DNA of 64,000 nt, from NCBI RefSeq assembly GCF_003265705.1, contig NW_020312902.1, forward strand, positions 16,184,970 through 16,248,969, in the 5' to 3' direction. Made by a program: the position numbers and the translations under genes. Shown here in pieces: positions 58,721 through 64,000 of the stretch; the stretch's first letter is position 1; every line of letters begins with the position of its first letter. The stretch is from Callorhinus ursinus (Eukaryota; Chordata; Mammalia; Carnivora; Otariidae). The notes beneath the pieces were generated by a model. The model saw nothing but the letters and a program-made list of their open reading frames with translations, was not told where the DNA came from and searched no databases.

Positions 58721-59061
58721 TGATAAAAATTCCCAGCATACTAGGAATAGAAGAGAACTTCCTTAAGCTGACAAAGGACATCTATGAAAAACTTAAACAG
58801 CTATCACACTAAATGGTGAGAGACCGAATGCTTTTTCCCTAAGATCAGGAACAAAGTGGGGATGTCTGCTCTCACCACCTCTATTCAACATTGTGCTGGA
58901 GATTCTAGACAGTGCAGTTAGGCAAGAAAAAGAAACATAAGGCATCTAGATTGGAAAGGAAGACATAAAGTGTCTTTATTCTCAGACAACATGATTGTCC
59001 AAGTAGAAAACCTGATGGACTTTACAAAAAGCTGCTAGAATGAGTGAGTTTAGTGAGGTTG
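58721..59061 (+). mobile_element. L1 ORF2 fragment, sense (reverse transcriptase part)
   Basis: The translation follows L1 reverse transcriptase in short pieces. At 58972-58999 the catalytic FADD box reads FSDN, so the second aspartate is lost. It is truncated at both ends. Confidence 0.83.
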
Positions 59062-59470
59062 TTTTCCCCTTGGTAGTAAATTCCAGAGGTGAAGTTCGGT
59101 TGTAATTCTTTCTGGTAGTGTCAGCAGCAGTCCATCAAATACAGCATTTATTTATTCACTAAAGACTAGATATTTTGAAGAGAATTTCAACCTTTAGTGT
59201 TTTTAACTTACCAGGGCCCCATCATTGTAATGATTTTTTACGTTGAAGTATAGACCACAGGAGGAGCAAGGGGAGCAGTAACGGGAAACATTTGCAGCAA
59301 GTTCTAAACAGCATGGTCCAATATAAGTATATTATAAGCTGCATAGAACTTTATTTTCCACAGGTGAAATTAATTTTAATAATATGTTATTTACCCAGTG
59401 TACTGCCAAATTATCTTTGCAACAAATAATATAGAAATTGTTACTGAGATATTTTATATTCTTAGTATGT
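59062..59470 (-). mobile_element. Probable 3' non-coding part of the hAT element
   Basis: Immediately beyond the transposase C-terminus, the text (for example 'ttgttactgagatatttta') resembles the inner part of a common mammalian hAT-derived MER repeat, by recall. I cannot give the family name with confidence. No terminal inverted repeat was located. Confidence 0.45.
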
Positions 59471-59559
59471 TTTATATATTAAGTCTTTGAAGTCAGGTGG
59501 ATATTTTACACTTACAGCACATTTCAATTCAGATGATATATTTTCATTAGAAATATATA

Positions 59560-59754
59560 TATTTTTTAAAGATTTTATTTATTTGACAGAGAGAGACAAC
59601 AGCGAGAGAGGGAACACAAGCAGGGGGAGTGGGAGAGGGAAAAGCAGGCTTCCCGCTGAGCAGGGAGCTCGATGCAGGGCTCGATCCCAGGACCCTGGGA
59701 CCATGACCTAAGCTGAAGGCAGATGCTTAACCAACTGAGCCACCCAGGCGCCCC
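59560..59754 (-). mobile_element. SINEC, antisense, inside the hAT C-terminal region
   Basis: Young SINE flanked by TTCATTAGAAATAT on both sides. Confidence 0.95.
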
Positions 59755-60148
59755 TTCATTAGAAATATTTGATCTCTATTTAGATTTCATAGAATTTACA
59801 GTTGAAAAAGTAGAGTCATACACCCAAGTTATACCTGAGATAGAATGTGACCAGGATAGCTGTGCTCCCACTACACTTAAAAGTTTTCCAGTAACTGAAC
59901 TGCATACCTAAAAATCGTTTCCCTTTAGCATTTGCATCCACATTGATAAAACTGATTCATCTTTTTTAGAATTTATTTGACTCCAAAGCTACATCTGTCC
60001 AGATTAAGGAAATTTGTTAACATCAAATTCAAAGATGTCTGGCATAAATAGTTATGGCAGTTCTAAAGTTATCAATATCAACAAAGCATTTTCTAAAATT
60101 TTCTTGTAGTTTTTGCCACTAGTCAGTGCTGTCAGTTACAGTTAGAGA

Positions 60149-60306
60149 CTTTGGCTCAGGTCATGATCTCAGGGTCCTGAGATTGAGCCCCTCTTAGGGC
60201 TCCTGGCTTGGTGGGGAGTCTGCTTGTCTCTCTTCCTCAGCCTCTGCCCCTCGCCCCCACTCGTGCTCTTTCTGTCTCTCTTAAATCAATAAAATATTCA
60301 AAAAAA
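60149..60306 (+). mobile_element. SINEC, sense, head missing
   Basis: Starts within the element at 'actttggctcaggtcatga' and ends in an A-rich tail. It is 5'-truncated. Confidence 0.88.
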
Positions 60307-60331
60307 TGTATTATCATTGATCTTATGAAAA

Positions 60332-60526
60332 GTTTTTTTTTTTTTAAAGATTTTATGTATTTATTTGAGTGAGACAGAGAAAGCACAAGTGGGGGAAGGG
60401 CAGAGAGAGAGAGCAGCAGACTCCCCGCTGAGCAGGGAGCCCGACGTGGGTCTCAGTCCCAGGACCCTGAGATCATGACCTGAGCCGAAGTCAGATGCTT
60501 AACTGACTGAGCCACCCAGGCACCCC
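60332..60526 (-). mobile_element. SINEC, antisense
   Basis: Flanked by TTATGAAAAGTTT. Confidence 0.94.
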
Positions 60527-60973
60527 TTATGAAAAGTTTCTATTTTAACATAAATACCTGGCCAGGCAGGTCACAAAATAAGCTTTTCCTTTTCTTGGAG
60601 CTTCAAATTTAACACATTAATTTAAAAAAAAGTTTTTAATTATTGAGTACTTGGCAGGCATTCCTTTGTTTCAAAAAGATCTTGAGTTGAAAATAACAGT
60701 ATAATAAATCTTTTTTGTAAAACTTCTCACCAGAATCGATGAGCATCAGCAAAGAATTCAGGGTGATTATAGTCATTGTCATTAAATTTTCTCAGCTGCT
60801 TCATAAACTGGCAATGTCCATAGCTTTTTTGCAGGTATATACTAAATGATTTTAGCAGCTGTATCCATGACATTTATAGAATCTGCTTCAGAAAACTGTG
60901 CACAAATAGTTTTAATTTGTACCATGCTGTAGAATGAGCAGAGGGGAAACTTCAGTTTTGTTTTAAAATGACA

Positions 60974-61145
60974 GGGGCGCCTGGGTGGCTCAGTTGGTTA
61001 AGCATCTGACTTTGGCTCAGGTCGTGATCTCAGGGTCCTGGGATCGAGCCCCTTATTGGGTTCTCTGCTCAGTGGGGAGTCCGCTTATCTCTCTGCCCCT
61101 TCCCCCATTTGTGCTCTCTCTCTCAAATAAATCTTCAAAAAAATA
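60974..61145 (+). mobile_element. SINEC, sense
   Basis: Flanked by AAAATGACAG. Part of the CT block is deleted. Confidence 0.92.
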
Positions 61146-61230
61146 AAATGACAGTAAGTGCTGGACTTTTGACCTACATAGCTGGAGCACCATACATGTG
61201 ATGGAAATTTTTTTTAATCTAGTCAAATTT

Positions 61231-61338
61231 GGGGTGCCTGGCTGGTTCAGTCAGTGAAGCATGCAACTCTTGATCTCAGGGTTGTAGGTTTGAGCCCCAT
61301 ATTGGGTGTAGAGATTACTTAAAAACTTTTTAAAAATT
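61231..61338 (+). mobile_element. Short old SINEC, sense
   Basis: 'ggggtgcctggctggttca' to 'gtagagattacttaaaaac'. Flanked by TAGTCAAATTT / TAATCAAATTC. Confidence 0.88.
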
Positions 61339-61388
61339 TAATCAAATTCTTCATTGACAGATGTAGAAGATTAAAAAGTATTTATGCC

Positions 61389-61572
61389 AGGGCTTCTGGG
61401 TGGCTCAGCATCCAACTCTTGATTTTGGCTCTGGTCATGCATGAGCTCAGGGTTGTGAGATCACCCCCCGTGTTGGGCTCTGCCTTGGGTGTGGAGCCTG
61501 CTTAATATTCTCTCTCCTCCCCACATCCCCCCCAACCCCGTCTCTCTCAAAAAAAAAAAAAAAAAAAAAATC
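61389..61572 (+). mobile_element. SINEC, sense, older type, A22 tail
   Basis: 'tctgggtggctcagcatcc', a CT block and a pure A tail of about 22. Confidence 0.9.
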
Positions 61573-61706
61573 TGTGCCATGAGTTCAGATTTTAAAATAG
61601 GCTGCAGATTGATTAAATTTCTTTGTGTATTTGGAAGTTCTTCAAGACAAAGTGTACCCAGAGTATTGATGTATTAATTGAGCAGTATCATCCAAATCTA
61701 AAGAAA

Positions 61707-61743
61707 AGTACTTGTAATTTTTTTTTTTTAGTACTTGTAATTT
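61707..61743 (-). repeat. Poly(T) tail-only retroinsertion with target duplication
   Basis: AGTACTTGTAATTT occurs at 61707-61720 and 61730-61743, separated by nine further Ts. Removing one copy and the Ts restores the hAT reading frame before FSLDLDDT. Confidence 0.85.
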
Positions 61744-62029
61744 AAAACATTTTGAATCAGTTGACCCTTGATATCATTAGAAATGTCTTATATCCTGCAA
61801 GCAAATTGCTTGGTGGTTTAATTGAAGATCTTTCACTTTTTATAAAATGGTTGTTTTTTAGTCTTTTCCTCTCCTCAGTAGAGGATGTAGAGACAAGGGG
61901 CAGAGACACAAGCATCCTCAGTTGAATGTCCATAGCTGAAGTAATTTCTTTTACCATATCTCCATTTAAAAAATGGTATAGTGACCAAAGATACAAGCTC
62001 AGATCGTATTAAAAATTATTAAAATTTTT

Positions 62030-62219
62030 TGGGACACCTGGGTGGCTCAGTTGGTTAAGCCTCTGCCTTTGGCTCAAGTCATGATCCCAGAGTCCTGGGA
62101 TCAAGTCCCACATTGGGCTCCTTGCTTAACGGGGAGCCTGCTTTTCCCTCTGCAGCACCCCCTGTTTGCTCTCTCTCCCCCCGGCCTGACAAAAAAAGAA
62201 AAAAAATCTAAAAAACAAA
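62030..62219 (+). mobile_element. SINEC, sense
   Basis: 'gacacctgggtggctcagt' head and A-rich tail. Flanked by AAATTATTAAAA-like copies. Confidence 0.9.
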
Positions 62220-62295
62220 TTATTAAAACTTTCTGTTGGACATTTAATTCTGATTTCAGACAACCTATTTTGCTAATTCATTTTTATTTTATTTA

Positions 62296-62425
62296 TTTTG
62301 TTTTTAAGTAGGCTCCATGCCCAGCATGGAGCCCAATGCAGGGCTTGAACTCATAACCCTGAGATCAAGACCTGGGCTGAGATCAAGAGTTGAATACTTA
62401 ACCAGCTGAGCCATCCAGGCACCCC
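62296..62425 (-). mobile_element. Short old SINEC, antisense
   Basis: 'aagtaggctccatgcccag' to 'gagccatccaggcacccc'. Confidence 0.88.
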
Positions 62426-62509
62426 TAAGATTTTATTTTTAAGTATTCTCTCCACCCAACATGGGGATCAAGTCACATGCTCTACTGACTAAGCCAGCCA
62501 GGTGCCCCT
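62426..62509 (-). mobile_element. Short old SINEC, antisense, second of pair
   Basis: 'aagtattctctccacccaa' to 'aagccagccaggtgcccc', directly adjoining the previous copy. Confidence 0.85.
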
Positions 62510-62549
62510 TATTGATTCATTTTTAATGTTTTAATGTTAAGAAATTTCT

Positions 62550-62764
62550 GGGGTGCCTGGATGGCTCAGTTGGTTAAGCCATAGACTCTTGGTTTCAGCT
62601 CAGGTCCTTATTTCATGGGTCATGAGATCCAGCCCCAAGACGGCCTCCTCACTCAGTTGGGGATCCACTTGAAGATTCTCTCCCTCTGCCCCCTCCCTAC
62701 TCACCTGTTCACGTGCATGCGCTCGCACGCTCTCTCTTCCTCTCAAATCTTCAAAAAAAAAAAA
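62550..62764 (+). mobile_element. SINEC, sense, older type
   Basis: 'ggggtgcctggatggctca' head, long CT-rich block, A12 tail. Flanked by AAATTTCT. Confidence 0.9.
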
Positions 62765-63029
62765 TTTCTTTACATATATTTGCTGACATTTCTTAATAGT
62801 GTTTCCTTTATTATATTGAAAAGTGTTTTACACAACAAACACGTTTTTCATTTTGCCTTGCTGAAGCAAATTGCAGTTGCCATTCATCATGAAACTAGCA
62901 GTATACCTTCTTCCAGTCTCTCTCTCTCTTTCTTTTTAACTGTTTCAACATAGTACTATCATCTGTATCTCCAGTCAATTCTGCATCAGTAGTATGCCTT
63001 CATTTTAAACTTAAAAAAAACTGTTCCTA

Positions 63030-63215
63030 GGGGTGTCTGGGTTCCTTAGCCAGTTAAGCGTCTGCTTCAGCTTGGGTCATGATCCCAGGCTCCTGGGATC
63101 GAGCCCACACCCCCCCAACTCCCCACCCCCGGTCGCGCTCCGCAGCTACTTCTCCCTCTCGTCCCTGTTTGTGCTCTCTCACTGTCTCTGCCTCTGCAAA
63201 AAAAAAAAAAACCTA
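63030..63215 (+). mobile_element. SINEC, sense (left arm of inverted pair)
   Basis: Diverged copy with a C-rich interruption ('cacacccccccaactcccc') and A13 tail. It faces the antisense SINE 20 bp away. Confidence 0.9.
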
Positions 63216-63235
63216 AAAACAATTTAATTACAATT

Positions 63236-63425
63236 TTTTTTAAAGATTTTATTTATTTATTTGACAGAGAGATAGCACAAGTAGGCAGAGAGGCAGGCAG
63301 AGGGAGAGGTAGAAGCAGCCTCTCCACTGAGCAGGGAGCCCAACGTGGGGCTTGATCCCAGGACTCTGGGATCATCACCCGAGCTGAAGGCAGCCGCTTA
63401 ACCGACTGAGCCACCCAGGTGCCCC
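63236..63425 (-). mobile_element. SINEC, antisense (right arm of inverted pair)
   Basis: Flanked by TAATTACAATTTT. Confidence 0.94.
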
Positions 63426-63493
63426 TAATTACAATTTTAAAACAAATATTTTACTCTAATTACCAGTTCTGATTTTATGGTATCACCGTAACT

Positions 63494-63701
63494 CAGTGGT
63501 TCTCAATTGTTACGATTTTGTCTTCCAGGGGATATTTGGCATGTTTCAGTATTCACAACTTGGGGAAGTGGGGGGAGTGCTACTGGCATCTAGTAGGTAG
63601 AGACCAGGGATGTTGCTAAACATTCTACAGTGCTCAGGACAGTCACCTACAACAAATTATCCAGCCCCAAATATCAGTAGTGCCAAGGTTAAGAAACCCT
63701 G
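63494..63701 (+). mobile_element. MER5A-like hAT non-autonomous DNA transposon
   Basis: Begins CAGTGGTTCTCAA and ends AAGAAACCCTG, the imperfect terminal repeats of MER5A. The body reads 'ctactggcatctagtaggt', 'gggatgttgctaaacattc' and 'aattatccagccccaaata'. Full length at 208 bp. The flanking 8-bp duplications have decayed. Confidence 0.9.
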
Positions 63702-64000
63702 CTGTCTGCATAAAATGTTAAATAGATACATTAATTTTTTCAATTCTTGGAGAGTAAGTCGTTTGAACTGAATCAATCCATTAACATCAACTAGTTTGGT
63801 AATGTGTTTATTTGTAGTACTAGAAACAGCACGCATGCCCAACATGCACTGTAATAACAGCAATAATATTGTATACAATGCAGTGATTAAAGTGAAATGT
63901 AGTCCTTCCTAAACAAAGCTGTATTTAATGGAATAATACTTTACACTGCTTTTGTTTTTTTAATTTAATTAAAATAAAAATTCAGTTCCTCAGTTGCACT
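63702..64000. other. Intron; last 45 bp resemble a hAT-derived MER repeat
   Basis: Mostly unassigned. The end of the window ('attcagttcctcagttgca') resembles the subterminal part of the same common MER family suspected at 59062-59470. If so, the hAT element may extend past 64000. Confidence 0.4.

Larger units (their letters stand above)
59474..63025 (-). pseudogene. Decayed hAT-superfamily transposase (Charlie-like), antisense to ARMH3
   Basis: Read on the - strand, short coding pieces appear in the order of a hAT transposase. A BED-like region has W near 62880 and RVCCVKH at 62823-62843. HFLNGDMVKEITSAMD lies near 61950, DISNDIKGQLIQ at about 61755-61790 and FSLDLDDT at about 61684-61707 (catalytic-Asp region). 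GAPAM, the conserved hAT TDGAPAM box, is at 61174-61200. LFVHSF/ICAQFSEAD lies near 60890, CQFMKQLRKFN near 60800 and LNLKLQEKEKL near 60590. The C-terminal dimerisation region is STFSTVNSMKSK (about 59776-59815) and SVKYPPDF (about 59482-59510). Stops and frameshifts are numerous, and about 11 SINEs and one tail-only insertion interrupt it. Removing the SINE at 59560 restores the frame across the junction. It is non-functional. Whether it is an autonomous element or a retrocopy of a domesticated hAT gene is open. Confidence 0.8.
1..64000 (+). other. ARMH3: ARMH3 gene body (partial, internal exons and introns)
   Basis: The whole window lies within one + strand gene. Three exons with canonical AG/GT borders and matching phases encode consecutive ARMH3 protein sequence. 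Known biology of the family: ARMH3 (C10orf76) is a cytosolic/Golgi-associated helical-repeat protein that binds PI4KB and GBF1 and supports Golgi PI4P and Golgi maintenance. No start codon, promoter, stop codon or polyadenylation site of the gene is in the window. The visible exons sum to 286 coding bases, so more than 99% of the window is intronic. Confidence 0.88.

Noticed and set aside
58972..59000. Possible live reverse transcriptase
   Set aside because: Only a 340-bp L1 ORF2 fragment is present and the catalytic box reads FSDN instead of FADD.

Overview
This is nuclear DNA from a carnivoran mammal and holds the inside of one large gene. About 70 copies of the tRNA-Lys-derived carnivoran SINE (SINEC; head GCCTGGGTGGCTCAG, CT-rich block, AATAAA-rich tail) lie in 64 kb. 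A young carnivoran-type L1 3' end is also present. The canid-specific SINEC_Cf form was not seen, so an arctoid (bear, seal or mustelid type) is more likely than a dog. The species is an inference.

The only functional gene I can support is ARMH3 (C10orf76) on the + strand. Three consecutive coding exons are visible (12617-12699, 14097-14223, 33063-33138). Their phases fit exactly and their translation matches the Armadillo-like helical C-terminal part of ARMH3 (roughly residues 500-594 of about 689). The 5' exons precede the window. The exons for the last 95 or so residues were not found, so they probably lie beyond 64000. Everything else is intron: an upstream intron (1-12616), a short intron (12700-14096), a long intron (14224-33062) and a downstream intron of at least 30.8 kb.

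The upstream intron ends with a processed HSPE1 (HSP10) retrocopy whose 102-codon frame is still open. The short intron has a SINE inserted 16 bp before the 14097 exon, so the element lies between the polypyrimidine tract and the ancestral branch-point region. The long intron is mostly two old antisense L1 copies (about 18.6-27.0 kb and 27.1-30.6 kb) riddled with SINEs. The downstream intron alternates old L1, MIR and L2 fragments, unique AT-rich stretches and SINEs.

The least expected item is at 59.4-63.0 kb on the - strand: a decayed but colinear hAT-superfamily transposase, from a BED-like N-terminus to the C-terminal dimerisation region, broken by SINEs and stop codons. A MER5A-like hAT element lies just beside it. 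I found no operon, CRISPR array, tRNA/rRNA gene, or novel multi-gene system. Most open frames in this window are translations of SINE, L1 or simple-repeat sequence. Repeat boundaries are read by eye and are good to a few bases for SINEs with target-site duplications and to tens of bases for old elements.
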